Origin: Bacteroidota bacterium
Lineage (GTDB): Bacteria; Bacteroidota; Bacteroidia; Chitinophagales; JADJOU01
Direction: 5' to 3'
Assembly (NCBI GenBank): GCA_016713645.1
Contig: JADJOU010000016.1
Location: 4,291 to 68,290 of the forward strand
Length of the DNA: 64,000 nucleotides
Position numbers and translations under genes: made by a program
The notes under the pieces: generated by a model
Told to the model about the DNA's origin: nothing
The model's input: only the letters and a program-made list of their open reading frames with translations
Databases searched by the model: none
Part shown: positions 27,917-37,563 of the stretch, one piece after another
Layout of the letters: each line of letters starts with the position of its first letter
Position numbering within the stretch: position 1 is the stretch's first letter

Positions 27917-28180
27917 ATGAAAGCAGATATCCACCCAAAGAATTACAGAATGGTCGTATTTAAAGACTTCTCTTGTGACTATGCATTCCTTACAAGAAGT
28001 TGTGCGAATACAAAGCAAACCATTAAATGGGAAGATGGAAATGAATATCCATTGATTCAAATAGAAATTTCAAACATGTCACATCCATTCTTTACAGGTA
28101 AGATGAAGTTCATCGATACTGCAGGACGTATTGACAAATTCCAAAAGAAGTTCGAAAAGAAACTTACAACCAAGAAATAA
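27917..28180 (+). CDS. rpmE2: 50S ribosomal protein L31, type B
   Basis: 87 residues beginning MKADIHPKNYRMVVFKDFSC, with TRSCANT and SHPFFTGKMKFIDTAGRIDK followed by a basic tail. It is the zinc-independent (C-minus) form: the CxxC pair of the zinc form is absent. It stands as a single-gene unit with its own promoter and terminator. Confidence 0.96.
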   Translation: MKADIHPKNYRMVVFKDFSCDYAFLTRSCANTKQTIKWEDGNEYPLIQIEISNMSHPFFTGKMKFIDTAGRIDKFQKKFEKKLTTKK

Positions 28181-28200
28181 TTACCTTGTTTTATACACAG

Positions 28201-28229
28201 AAGCCCTCGATTTATCGGGGGCTTTTTGT
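28201..28229 (+). terminator. Terminator of rpmE2
   Basis: AAGCCCTCGAT pairs with ATCGGGGGCTT (one G-U) around a short loop and runs into TTTTTGTTTT, 20 bp after the stop codon. Confidence 0.85.
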
Positions 28230-28380
28230 TTTATAGTTTGTCATATACTTGGATAAACACATTCCAAAATATTGCAATAAAAAATAATTTCAAAAAAGAT
28301 GATTTATAATGAGTTCTTTTTGTATTTTTGCGAGAATAGAGGATAATCCAATTAAACCATCCCCAATCCGTTAATTTCTA

Positions 28381-29403
28381 ATGAAATTATTTAACTTTTT
28401 TACACAAGAAATCGCTATAGACCTCGGTACTGCCAATACCATTATTGTTCACAATGACCAAGTTGTCGTCGATGAGCCGAGTATCGTAGCCATAGACAGA
28501 TTATCGCAAAAGGTAATCGCAGTAGGCAAACGAGCGATGCTCATGCACGAGAAGACGCATGAGAATATCAAGACAATCAAACCATTGAAAGATGGGGTAA
28601 TTGCCAATTTTAACGCTGCTGAGAATATGATCAGGGGCATGATTGGGATGATACACGAAAACAGAAACTTCCTATTTCCACCGACATATAAAATGGTTAT
28701 CTGCATCCCTTCGGGCATTACCGAAGTGGAGAAGAGAGCCGTTGTTGACTCTGCAGAGCATGCTGGAGGCAAAGAGGTGAAGTTGATTCACGAACCGATG
28801 GCTGCGGCTATTGGAATTGGCATCGACGTACAAGAGCCTGAGGGAAATATGATTATCGATATAGGTGGTGGAACGACAGAAATCGCTGTAATCGCGCTAT
28901 CTGGAATCGTCTGCGACCAATCTATCCGAGTTGCAGGAGATGAATTTACAGAAGACATCGTAGAATATATGCGCCGTCAGCACAATATGCTCATCGGAGA
29001 GCGAACAGCAGAAGCGGTTAAAATCAACGTCGGTTCAGCTTTGACAGAATTGGAGAATCCACCAAATGACTATCCAGTCAATGGAAGAGATTTGATGACG
29101 GGAATCCCTAAGCAAATTGTGATATCTTATTCTGAGATTGCCCATTCACTCGACAAGTCTATTTCTAAAATTGAAGAAGCCATCTTAAAAGCATTGGAGA
29201 CTACACCACCTGAATTGGCGGCGGATATCTATAGAACAGGTCTTTACTTGACAGGAGGAGGTGCCTTGCTCAGAGGTTTGGACAAGCGAATTGCTCAGAA
29301 GACTAAATTGCCTGTGCATGTTGCAGAAGATCCACTTCGCGCTGTGGCTAGAGCTACTGGAATCGCGCTCAAGAACATGGACAAATTCACTTTTTTGATG
29401 TAG
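28381..29403 (+). CDS. mreB: Rod shape-determining protein MreB
   Basis: 340 residues of actin fold. MreB filaments at the inner membrane guide lateral peptidoglycan synthesis. The phosphate-1 motif DLGTANT (14-20), DIGGGTTEIAV (about 160) and TGGGALLRG near the C-terminus are intact, and the N-terminus MKLFNFFTQEIAIDLG is the usual Bacteroidota form with an amphipathic start. A TATTTTTG box at 28323-28330 lies 50 bp upstream and may be its -7 element. It heads mreBCD. Confidence 0.97.
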   Translation: MKLFNFFTQEIAIDLGTANTIIVHNDQVVVDEPSIVAIDRLSQKVIAVGKRAMLMHEKTHENIKTIKPLKDGVIANFNAAENMIRGMIGMIHENRNFLFPPTYKMVICIPSGITEVEKRAVVDSAEHAGGKEVKLIHEPMAAAIGIGIDVQEPEGNMIIDIGGGTTEIAVIALSGIVCDQSIRVAGDEFTEDIVEYMRRQHNMLIGERTAEAVKINVGSALTELENPPNDYPVNGRDLMTGIPKQIVISYSEIAHSLDKSISKIEEAILKALETTPPELAADIYRTGLYLTGGGALLRGLDKRIAQKTKLPVHVAEDPLRAVARATGIALKNMDKFTFLM

Positions 29404-29422
29404 GCTCAATCTCTATTATTCA

Positions 29423-30274
29423 ATGAATAATATATTATTTCTCTTATCGAAATACGCTGCATTCATTGTATTGGTGCTTTTAGAAGTCATTAATTTATCC
29501 ATTCTATTCAACAATAACGAGTTTCACCAAGCGGCTTACATCAATCAGGCCAATCATTTCACCAATTCGATTCAAGAAAAAATCAGCAATACCAAGGCTT
29601 ATTTTAATTTGACGCACGTCAATGACAGCGTCACGCAATTCAATGCAGAATTGTTAAAACAAATCTACAATGCCCCGAAACCGAGCATCCCGCTACCTCA
29701 TGACAGTACGGGTCCTTTGGCCAGTTTAAATCAATACCAATTTATTCCCGCGCGCGTCATCAACAATAGCACCTCGTCGAGCAGAAATTATATTTATATC
29801 AATCGAGGCACGGCAGATGGCGTAGAAAAAGACATGGGCGTAATCAATGAAAATGGCCCTGTGGGGGTTGTTGTGAATAGCACAGAACATTATGCAGTTA
29901 TTATGTCCTTCTTGCACAAGCAATCTTTTATCAGTGCAAAAGTCAAGAACACGAATTATTTTGGAGAATTATCTTGGGACGGCAAGAGCAATAAAATAGC
30001 TGATTTAAAGGAAATACCCAAGCATGTGAAAGTGCGCAAAGGCGATACCATTATCACCAGCGGACATTCATCTTATTTCCCTGAAAATATTGACATAGGC
30101 ATCATCACCAAATTTGTCAATGAATCGCAAAATAGATATGCCGAAGCACAGGTCATTTTATTCAATGACTTTTCAAATTTGAATTATGTCTATGTGATTA
30201 AAAATGCTGAACAGAAGAACATTCAAGCGCTCGAGAAAATAGAAGAATCGCTCAATAAAGATCAAGATGAATAA
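29423..30274 (+). CDS. mreC: Rod shape-determining protein MreC
   Basis: 283 residues with one N-terminal membrane helix (about 8-28), a coiled-coil stretch and the periplasmic beta-domain containing ARVINNSTSSSRNYIYINRG, a GVVVNSTEHYAVIMS strand and VRKGDTIITSGHSSYFPENI. MreC links the MreB scaffold to the elongation synthases. It starts 19 bp after mreB and its 3' end overlaps mreD by 8 bp. Confidence 0.93.
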   Translation: MNNILFLLSKYAAFIVLVLLEVINLSILFNNNEFHQAAYINQANHFTNSIQEKISNTKAYFNLTHVNDSVTQFNAELLKQIYNAPKPSIPLPHDSTGPLASLNQYQFIPARVINNSTSSSRNYIYINRGTADGVEKDMGVINENGPVGVVVNSTEHYAVIMSFLHKQSFISAKVKNTNYFGELSWDGKSNKIADLKEIPKHVKVRKGDTIITSGHSSYFPENIDIGIITKFVNESQNRYAEAQVILFNDFSNLNYVYVIKNAEQKNIQALEKIEESLNKDQDE

Positions 30275-30785
30275 TGACATAGTCTTAAATATTCTCCGAT
30301 TCCTCGGATTAATGGCTTTGCAAGTTTTATTTGTAAACAATATTAATCTATTTGGCCTAGTCACGCCTTCTGTATTCGTGCTATTCATCTTACTTCTCCC
30401 TCATGCAATCAAGCCCACCGGACTCATGCTCATCGCTATGTTTACTGGATTTACCCAAGATCTATTTCAAGGAACACTTAGATTAAATATGTTTTGCGCA
30501 GTCTTCCTCGCATTCTCTAGGCCCTATATTCTATCGATTATCACGGATAAGAAAATGGATGATGAATTCAAGATATCTTTGCAAGAGCAAGGATTTAGAT
30601 GGACAGTCTTATACCTCATTCTATCCTTTTTCCTTTACCACATGGTCTACTTTACTGTAGAAATATGGAATTTTCAAAATATATTATATATTATATTTAA
30701 AAGTGTCTATAGCGGCCTATTTAGTGTGGTCTTCTCGCTCATACTCTTGTACACTTTTTACAAGGGGAAGGACAGAAAGTATTGA
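30267..30785 (+). CDS. mreD: Rod shape-determining protein MreD
   Basis: 172 residues with five or so hydrophobic helices and the family pattern VNNINLFGLVTPSVFVLFI, then LLPHAIKPTGLMLIAMFTGF with TQDLFQGTLRLN. It is the integral-membrane partner of MreC. It overlaps mreC, so the two are translationally coupled. The PBP2 and RodA genes that commonly follow are absent. Confidence 0.88.
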   Translation: MNNDIVLNILRFLGLMALQVLFVNNINLFGLVTPSVFVLFILLLPHAIKPTGLMLIAMFTGFTQDLFQGTLRLNMFCAVFLAFSRPYILSIITDKKMDDEFKISLQEQGFRWTVLYLILSFFLYHMVYFTVEIWNFQNILYIIFKSVYSGLFSVVFSLILLYTFYKGKDRKY

Positions 30786-30872
30786 GTGTTTAATTGCCCC
30801 GTGGAAAATTCCATCGCTTGAATGATGCACGATTTAATTCTCTTCAACCAGAAATTATTTTACTTTTATTAC

Positions 30873-32578
30873 ATGAAATCAATGCACATTTTGATTGTTT
30901 GTCTTTTTTATGGAATAAATTCCATGGCACAAGGCAGCTATATCCCGCTTCAATCTGAATCTTACCATCTATTAGACAGAATGGATATTCTGGATGACAG
31001 CAATTTCACGGGCATGCACATGGGGATTAAACCATTTGATAGAGCTAAAATTTTTCGCCCATATCAAAAAGACAGTTTTAATAATTCAACGATGGTCGAT
31101 AATGGTTCGCGAGATGATTTCAACCGCAATTATTTATACAAAGACAATATGGAGTGGAATGGCGGTAGGCCAATTTCGCCGGTGCAGAAGCCATTGCTCA
31201 AAGTATTTTACAAAGAAGAGGCCTCTTTGCTCGTATTCAATGACAAGGATTTTACCTTGAGAATAAATCCCGTGATTCAATTGGCAGGTGGTAGTCAAAA
31301 TGATTCAGGCAAATACCTCATCGAGAATAGAAAAGGGGTAGAAGTGCGCGGGACAATTGCCAGGAAAGTCAGTTTTTACACCCTCATCACCGACAATCAA
31401 GAGCGCTTGCCCGATTATGGCGTGCAATATGCCAATGGCCAATTCGGTCAGAATAATTATGTCTCCATTCCTGGGAATACCTATTACAAACCCTATAAAA
31501 CAGATGCGTACGACTATTTCAATGTGCGCGGCTATGTCAATTTCAATTTTTTAAAATACTTCGATATCCAGTTGGGGCATGATAAGAATTTCTATGGAAA
31601 TGGCGTCAGGTCTTTGTTTCTGAGTGATCAAGCAGCGCCTTATTTTTTCTTTAAGTTGAATACGCGCATATGGAAAATCAATTATCAGAATGTTTTTGCT
31701 GAGCTCACACATCAATATGTGCGTGGGCTGATCAATTATTGCCAAAAAAATATGGCGTCTTTCATCATTTGAATTTTGCTGTGTCCAAAAACCTCGATTT
31801 GGGCTTATTTGAAGGTGTGATTTTATCGCGCAACAAGGGCTTTGAATTGCAATACCTCAACCCCATTATATTTTATAGAGCTATCGAGCAGAGTTTGGGC
31901 AGTCCAGATAATGCGGTGGTGGGGGCAGATTTTAAGCTCAATGTCGCACGAACGGCTCAATTATACGGTCAGTTCCTATTGGACGAATTCAATTTTGGAG
32001 AGATCACGGCAAATAAAGGTTGGTGGGGAAATAAGCTGGGAGCGCAATTGGGACTTAAGTATATCGATGCTTTTAAAATAAAGAATCTCGACTTGCAAGG
32101 GGAATTCAATATGGTGATGCCTTATACCTATACCCATCGATCGCCTGCCATTACCGATTCTGCTGCGAATTACACCCATTACAATCAATCAATGGCCCAT
32201 CCATTAGGGGCCAATTTTAGGGAGATTATATTTGTCATTCGCTATCAGCCGATCAAGCGATTGAATACCCAATTCAAGTGGTTCAATACTGCGCGCGGCG
32301 CGGATACAACGGGGCAGAGTTGGGGAAGCGATATCTTCTTTCCCGCTTCTGCCAATACCATTCCCAAAGAATACGGCAATAGCATGATGCAAGGATACCG
32401 GACAGAGGTCAATTTATTTGAATTGCGCTGTTCATATATGCTCTATCACAATTTGTTTATTGATCTACATGGCACCTATAGAAAATCTGTCAGCGAATTA
32501 TCCAGTTTAAACAACTCGGAAGTCTATATAGGCGCGGGAGTGCGGCTCAATATTGCGCGCAGAGAAAACGAATTTTGA
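30873..32578 (+). CDS. RemB/Wzi-like outer-membrane beta-barrel, one frameshift
   Basis: The start is the ATG at 30873 that opens a signal peptide (MKSMHILIVCLFYGINSMA then QG); an in-frame ATG farther up would bury it. The mature protein starts SYIPLQSESYHLLDRMDILD, a pattern shared by capsule-assembly Wzi-like proteins and the gliding-motility protein RemB of Bacteroidota. Barrel strands follow (LGHDKNFYGNGVRSLFLSD). One base is missing near 31738: LINY should continue as LPKKYGVFHHLNFAVSKNLD. About 568 residues in total. The gliding or capsule role is inferred from family resemblance. Confidence 0.75.
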
Positions 32579-32639
32579 TTTAAAACATCCTTGAATTATT
32601 TTTTTGGTGCTGTATTTAACTATTTTTAAATCTAAAAAC

Positions 32640-32647
32640 TATCTTTG
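32640..32647 (+). promoter_or_regulatory. -7 box before the TlpA-like gene
   Basis: TATCTTTG matches the -7 consensus TAnnTTTG and lies 40 bp before the chosen ATG. No well-spaced -33 TTTG is seen, so support is moderate. Confidence 0.45.
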
Positions 32648-32687
32648 CAACCTTTTAAAAACTATTTTTGGACCATATTTTAATTTT

Positions 32688-34136
32688 ATGAGAAAGTTTA
32701 TACTCCCTGTTTTGCTTAGTTTATTTATGATGCATGCCCATGCGACATCACAAAAAAATTACACCATCAAATTAAAAGTGCCGCAATTAAAGGGAATGGA
32801 TTGTTATCTATCCTATCACTTTGGCGACAAGAAGTATATTAAAGATACCGCAAAATTTGATAATAATGGTGTGGTCATCTTTAAGAACAAAGGCAAAAAC
32901 GACAGCATCAAAGGCGGAATTTATTTAGCTGTTTTTCCAGGTATGGGCAATCGCTATATCGAATTTTTGGTGAATGAATCTGATGCATTGATTGAAATGG
33001 AAACAGACACCACAGATCTTGGCGCGAAGATGAAAGTCTTGGTGAGCGAGGACAATAAGGTTTTCAATGCAGATATTTTCTTTTTGGCGGGAAAACGCCA
33101 GTCGATGGAATCTCTCGGTGCAAAGTTGAAAGATCCAAATAGCTCTGCCAAAGATAAAGCATCGGCAAAAGAAGGTTTAAAGAAATTAGAAGAAGAAATC
33201 AAATCACATAGATTGAATATCATCCAAACGAAGCCGCATCTCTACTACTCAAAATTATTGAGTTTGATGCGCGATATAGATGTGCCAGAAGCGCCTAGAA
33301 ATGCAGATGGTTCTATGATAGATTCAAACTTTCAATACAATTATTACAAGGCGCATTATTGGGATTACACAGATTTCAATGATGATAGAATATTGCGCAC
33401 GCCGATATTTGAGCCTAAATTCAAAACTTATTTCGACAAGATTGTCATCAAGCATCCAGATACCTTGATTCAAGAATGCGATAATTTATTGAAGAAAATC
33501 AAGAACAAAAATTCCGATACGTGGAATTACTGTTTAGTTACTCTATTGAATGATTATGCCAATTCAAATATCATGGGTATGGATGCAGTATACGTGCATT
33601 TGGTGGAGAATTACTATGCCAAGGGAATGGCACCATGGGTGGATAGTGCTCAATTGGGCAAAATCATCGAAAGGGGATTTGCTTTAAAACCGCTTTTATT
33701 GGGCAAGGTCGCGACCAATGTGAAGGGCTTTGATACTTCATTGACGAAGCCATTCCAATTGTATGATTTGAAAAATGATTATATCGTTTTATATTTTTGG
33801 AATCCAGATTGTGGACACTGTAAAAAGACGACACCAGAGTTAAATGAAAGTTACGACAAAATTAAGAAATTAGGTGCAGAGGTATTTGGTGTTACAACGG
33901 CAAATTATGAAGAGATCAAAATGTGGAAGGAATTTACGAATGAGCATAAATTGAGGTTCATCAATATTGGCGATCCATACTTTAAGAATACGCCACATTT
34001 CAGGTTGAGCTATGATATTCAATCAACTCCACAAGTCTATATCCTCGACAAATACTACAGAATTATCGCCAAGCGAATAGGTGTAGAGCAGATCACAGAT
34101 TTCTTAGAGAATCACAAAAAGAATCGAGGGAAATAA
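32688..34136 (+). CDS. TlpA-like thiol-disulfide protein with DUF4369/DUF5106-type N-region
   Basis: The ATG at 32688 gives a signal peptide (MRKFILPVLLSLFMMHAHA), so the 482-residue protein is exported to the periplasm. Residues about 25-120 form a beta-rich DUF4369-like domain (YTIKLKVPQLKGMDCYLSYH), the middle is helical (DUF5106-like) and the C-terminal 130 residues are a thioredoxin fold with the active site DCGHCKKTTPEL (C375, C378) and a cis-Pro segment SIQSTPQVYILD-like (YDIQSTPQVYI). It probably reduces or isomerises envelope disulfides; partners are unknown. A terminator follows. Confidence 0.82.
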   Translation: MRKFILPVLLSLFMMHAHATSQKNYTIKLKVPQLKGMDCYLSYHFGDKKYIKDTAKFDNNGVVIFKNKGKNDSIKGGIYLAVFPGMGNRYIEFLVNESDALIEMETDTTDLGAKMKVLVSEDNKVFNADIFFLAGKRQSMESLGAKLKDPNSSAKDKASAKEGLKKLEEEIKSHRLNIIQTKPHLYYSKLLSLMRDIDVPEAPRNADGSMIDSNFQYNYYKAHYWDYTDFNDDRILRTPIFEPKFKTYFDKIVIKHPDTLIQECDNLLKKIKNKNSDTWNYCLVTLLNDYANSNIMGMDAVYVHLVENYYAKGMAPWVDSAQLGKIIERGFALKPLLLGKVATNVKGFDTSLTKPFQLYDLKNDYIVLYFWNPDCGHCKKTTPELNESYDKIKKLGAEVFGVTTANYEEIKMWKEFTNEHKLRFINIGDPYFKNTPHFRLSYDIQSTPQVYILDKYYRIIAKRIGVEQITDFLENHKKNRGK

Positions 34137-34158
34137 GGATTTCAAAGATACCAATACA

Positions 34159-34196
34159 TAAAATGCCCTTCAAATTGAGGGGCATTTTAATTTTTT
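34159..34196 (+). terminator. Terminator of the TlpA-like gene
   Basis: AAAATGCCC pairs with GGGGCATTTT across a loop of about nine bases and is followed by AATTTTTT. It starts 23 bp after the stop codon. Confidence 0.85.
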
Positions 34197-34245
34197 AAGA
34201 CAATATTCGCGATCCTTTTTAAATTCGCACAATAAAGCAAACAAT

Positions 34246-35004
34246 TTGGAATTAGAACAACGGCCATATCTAGATACATACTATATTGAAGAAGGAGAAG
34301 GTCAAACGATACTTTTGCTTCATGGTTTGTTTGGTGCCTTGAGCAATTTCAAAGAAGTTACGCAATACTTTTCAAAGAAATACAAGGTAATTATCCCCTA
34401 TTTGCCCTTATATTCAAATCCACTAACAGATACTTCTGTCAGCGGATTGGTGGAATTCATTGTCAAGTTTATTCAGGAAAAGAAATTGGAGAACATCGTC
34501 ATCGTCGGCAATTCACTGGGCGGACATGTGGGAATTTTATATGCACTAAAATGCATGTCCAATGTGAAAGCATTAATCTTAACGGCATCATCAGGATTGT
34601 TTGAGAATTCACTTGGAAATTCATACCCTAAAAAGGATTATATCTATATCAAGAGAAAGACGGAAGAGACGTTTTATGACCCCGCAGTGGCGACGAAAGA
34701 ATTGATCGATGAAGTCTATAAGATTGTCAATGATAGAGAAAAAGCCATTCGCGTTTTATTTTTAGCGAGATCTGCTATTCGATATAATTTGAGATCAGAA
34801 TTGCCGAAATTGACCATTCCAACACAATTGATTTGGGGGAAACACGACAAGATTACACCTGTTTTCGTTGGCGAAGAGTTTCACAAATTACTCCCTAATT
34901 CAGAACTAGAAATCATCGAAAAAGCAGGCCATGCGCCGATGATGGAGCAACCAGTAGAATTCATTGCCTACATGGAAAAATTTTTAGAAAAAGTTTTGAA
35001 ATAG
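34246..35004 (+). CDS. Alpha/beta hydrolase
   Basis: 252 residues with a full alpha/beta-hydrolase fold: oxyanion LLLHGLFGALSNF, nucleophile elbow GNSLGGH (Ser90), late acid region IWGKHDKITP and the catalytic His in EKAGHAPMMEQP. The start is TTG, as no ATG precedes the conserved region. A small soluble esterase or C-C hydrolase; the substrate cannot be told. It lies 21 bp before the CBS gene and may share its transcript. Confidence 0.85.
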   Translation: MELEQRPYLDTYYIEEGEGQTILLLHGLFGALSNFKEVTQYFSKKYKVIIPYLPLYSNPLTDTSVSGLVEFIVKFIQEKKLENIVIVGNSLGGHVGILYALKCMSNVKALILTASSGLFENSLGNSYPKKDYIYIKRKTEETFYDPAVATKELIDEVYKIVNDREKAIRVLFLARSAIRYNLRSELPKLTIPTQLIWGKHDKITPVFVGEEFHKLLPNSELEIIEKAGHAPMMEQPVEFIAYMEKFLEKVLK

Positions 35005-35025
35005 GTTTGCTAAATTTGTAAGACC

Positions 35026-35684
35026 ATGAATATTTCCAGTCTTCTTTCCGGTACAATTAATCCACTGCACGTAGGAGATGATTTTGGAATTGCGATTGCT
35101 ATGATGCAAGATTTTGGGGTGCGGCATTTACCTTTAATAGATGATAAAGGCCTCTTTATCGGAATCATTGCAGAAGATGTCTTATTGGATAGCGACGATC
35201 AAATCAGTTTAGAAAAACTCATCCTGCCATTTGAAAATCTCACTTGTTCGCATCGCGCGCATCTATTCGATTTTATCCATTTTTTCAAGGAAAAAAAGTT
35301 GAGTATCGTACCGATTGTAAATGATGAAAACATTTATCAGGGCTGCATCGGCTATGAAGACATCGTGATGTATATTGCAGAAAAAGATTTTATCAAGGAC
35401 CAAGGGGGTTGATAGAATTGGAGACGAGTGTTTTCAATTTCTCCTTGATGGAGATATCCAAAATCGTTGAATCAGAGGGCGCGCGCATTATGCATTCTGA
35501 TGTACAAACCATTGATGCGGAAAATTTACTCATTACGTTGAAGATCAATTCCAATAATTTATCAGGCATCATTGCCGCATTTGAAAGATATCAATACACG
35601 GTGATTCAATCATACAGAGACAAAGAAGAAGAAGATTCCCTAAAAGATCGATATGATTTACTCATGAAATACTTAAGCATTTAA
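35026..35684 (+). CDS. CBS-domain protein, one frameshift
   Basis: A protein of about 219 residues with a pair of CBS motifs in the N-terminal half (FGVRHLPLIDDKGLFIGIIA and KLSIVPIVNDENIYQGCIGY) and an ACT-like C-terminal half (SVFNFSLMEISKIVESEGAR to DLLMKYLSI). The frame stops at 35410-35412 after DQGG. The G run at 35404-35408 needs one more G, and then GG-LIELETSV continues to 35684. The two-part protein next to NAD kinase is a common arrangement in Bacteroidota, and CBS pairs usually sense adenine nucleotides. Confidence 0.82.
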
Positions 35685-35694
35685 TCACACCATT

Positions 35695-36531
35695 TTGACT
35701 AAAATAGGCATATACGGCAGATCATCGCTCACCAAGCACAAAGAGTATATTCAATACCTCTGCGCACTTTTGGAGAGCAAAAAAATTCCCTTTTGCCTTT
35801 CAAAGCATTTGGTCGCAATAGCAGATTGCCAATGCACGGATTCTTTTTCGAATCACGAAGAATTTATGCAATGCAATGTGGACCTTCTCATCAGCCTTGG
35901 AGGAGATGGGACGATATTAGACACCTTGACCTTAGTGAAAAATTCAGGCATCCCCGTATTGGGCATCAACCTCGGCAGACTGGGGTTTTTAGCGAATACC
36001 TCGAAGGAAGAAACAGAGAAATCAATTTATTCTTTGGAGCGCAATTCATATCAAATTGAAAAGCGCATGTTGTTGGAATTAAATTCAAATTTTCCTCTGT
36101 TCAAGGATGAAAATTATGCCCTGAATGAGATGACGATTCAGCGCAGCAATTCATCTAGCATGATCATCGTCAATGCTTATATGAATGGAGAATTGTTCGA
36201 CACCTACGGGATCGACGGGCTATAATTTAAGTTGCGGCGGACCAATTATTCATCCTCTATCGAATAATTTTATCATCACGCCTATTGCCCGCATAACCTC
36301 AATGTGAGACCGATTGTATTGCCAGATGATGTCACTTTGACTTTTGAAGTTTCTGGGCGCACCAAGGGGTTTTTATGCACGTTGGATTCTCGTGCGGCGA
36401 GCATTACAGCTGAATACGAATTGGCGATAAAAAAGGCGAATTTCTCTATGAATTTGGTCAAACTCCACGACAATACTTTCTTGGATGCCCTCAAGACGAA
36501 ATTGATGTGGGGATTGGATCAGCGAGGTTAG
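35695..36531 (+). pseudogene. nadK: NAD kinase with internal deletion and frameshift
   Basis: Phosphorylates NAD to NADP. From a TTG start the N-domain reads MTKIGIYGRSSLTKHKEYIQ with GGDGT at 69-73, GINLGRLGFL and ALNEMTIQR. At 36210 the sequence jumps from FDTY to GSTGYNLSCGGP in another frame: about 10-11 conserved residues (the DGxIVSTPT region) are missing. About 32 bases seem lost, possibly between CCTAC repeats. A second break (GCCCGCAT lacking one C, about 36288) shifts again before NLNVRPIVLPDDVTLTFEV. The C-domain to 36531 is intact. The gene is normally essential, so either the assembly is wrong here or another copy exists. Confidence 0.8.
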
Positions 36532-36549
36532 TTCAAGATACGAATATAC

Positions 36550-36948
36550 TTATTGCGCAATATAGCTGTGATGAATCCTCTGAGCGATATCACTCATCTC
36601 AGCAGCATCCAATTTCAATCGAACATTCTTAAAGTCCATATCCGCCAATGCATTGATTGGAATAAGGTGAATATGGGCATGAGGGACTTCTAGGCCAATG
36701 ACGGCAACTCCAATTCGCTCGCAAGGGAAAACTGCTTTTATAGCATTGGCTACTTTTTTAGAGAAAACCATCATAGGGCCAATTAGATCATCTTCGATAT
36801 CGAAGATATAATCGATCTCCTTTTTGGGAATAACGAGCACATGACCCTTTTGAACGGGTGTAATATCGAGGAAAGCTAAGAAATGTTCGCTCTCAGCAAC
36901 TTTATAACAAGGGATTTCTCCCGCTACGATTCTCGAAAAAATGGTCAT
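36550..36948 (-). CDS. HIT-family nucleotide hydrolase
   Basis: 132 residues. A histidine-triad protein with DIFRIV-like start (MTIFSRIVAGEIPCYKVAES), LDITPVQKGHVLVIPKK and the triad region VPHAHIHLIPI containing HxHxH. Such proteins hydrolyse AMP-NH2-type or dinucleotide substrates. It starts 9 bp downstream of greA, so the two form an operon. Confidence 0.93.
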   Translation of the reverse strand: MTIFSRIVAGEIPCYKVAESEHFLAFLDITPVQKGHVLVIPKKEIDYIFDIEDDLIGPMMVFSKKVANAIKAVFPCERIGVAVIGLEVPHAHIHLIPINALADMDFKNVRLKLDAAEMSDIAQRIHHSYIAQ

Positions 36949-36957
36949 GCTTATAAA

Positions 36958-37425
36958 TTAAAGACTGATACTCAAAATATCGAATTCGATTTCGCCGCCT
37001 GGTGTCATCACCTTTGCTTTTTCTCCGAGTTTCTTGCCGAGCAAGCCCTTTCCTATTGGCGATGTTACGGAAATTTTGCCCGCTTTGAGATCTGCTTCTT
37101 TTTCTGAAACAAGGGTATAGGTATATTCCTTTTTGACCTTTAAATTCATCACTTTCACGGTGGTGAGGATAGAGACTTTAGAAATATCGATTTCGCTCTC
37201 ATCAATAATTTTTGCGTTCATGAACATCTCTGCCAATTCAGAAATCTTCTTTTCCAAGATTCCTTGGGCTTCCTTCGCTGCATCATATTCTGCATTCTCC
37301 GACAAATCCCCTTTCTCCCGTGCCTCAGCGATGGCAGCAGCTGCTGCTTTGCGCTCGACTGTTTTCAAATGATGCACCTCATTTTTCAAATTTTCATAGC
37401 CCTCTTTTGTTAAATAAATTGTCAT
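36958..37425 (-). CDS. greA: Transcription elongation factor GreA
   Basis: 155 residues. The N-terminal coiled coil (YLTKEGYENLKNEVHHLKTV, with AREKGDLSENAEYDAAKEAQ) carries the acidic tip DLSEN-AEYD that enters the RNA polymerase secondary channel and stimulates cleavage of backtracked RNA. The C-terminal FKBP-like domain ends GKLLGKK-type (ISVTSPIGKGLLGKKLGEKA). Length and motifs are complete. Confidence 0.96.
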   Translation of the reverse strand: MTIYLTKEGYENLKNEVHHLKTVERKAAAAAIAEAREKGDLSENAEYDAAKEAQGILEKKISELAEMFMNAKIIDESEIDISKVSILTTVKVMNLKVKKEYTYTLVSEKEADLKAGKISVTSPIGKGLLGKKLGEKAKVMTPGGEIEFDILSISL

Positions 37426-37456
37426 AATCTCTTGAATTTGATAAATGTGTTAAAAA

Positions 37457-37492
37457 TGAAAACGCTTCTACTTTTGGAGTAGAAACGTTTCC
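37457..37492 (-). terminator. Terminator after the PorV-OmpA operon
   Basis: GGAAACGTTTCTACT pairs with AGTAGAAGCGTTTTC on the minus strand around a CCAAA loop, then CATTTTTAAC. It sits between the PorV-like gene and greA. Confidence 0.7.
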
Positions 37493-37563
37493 TTGTAATT
37501 CGACTGCAAATATAGCACTTCTTTGTTTTAAAAACAATAAGAAGATGTATTAGAAGTCAGGGA

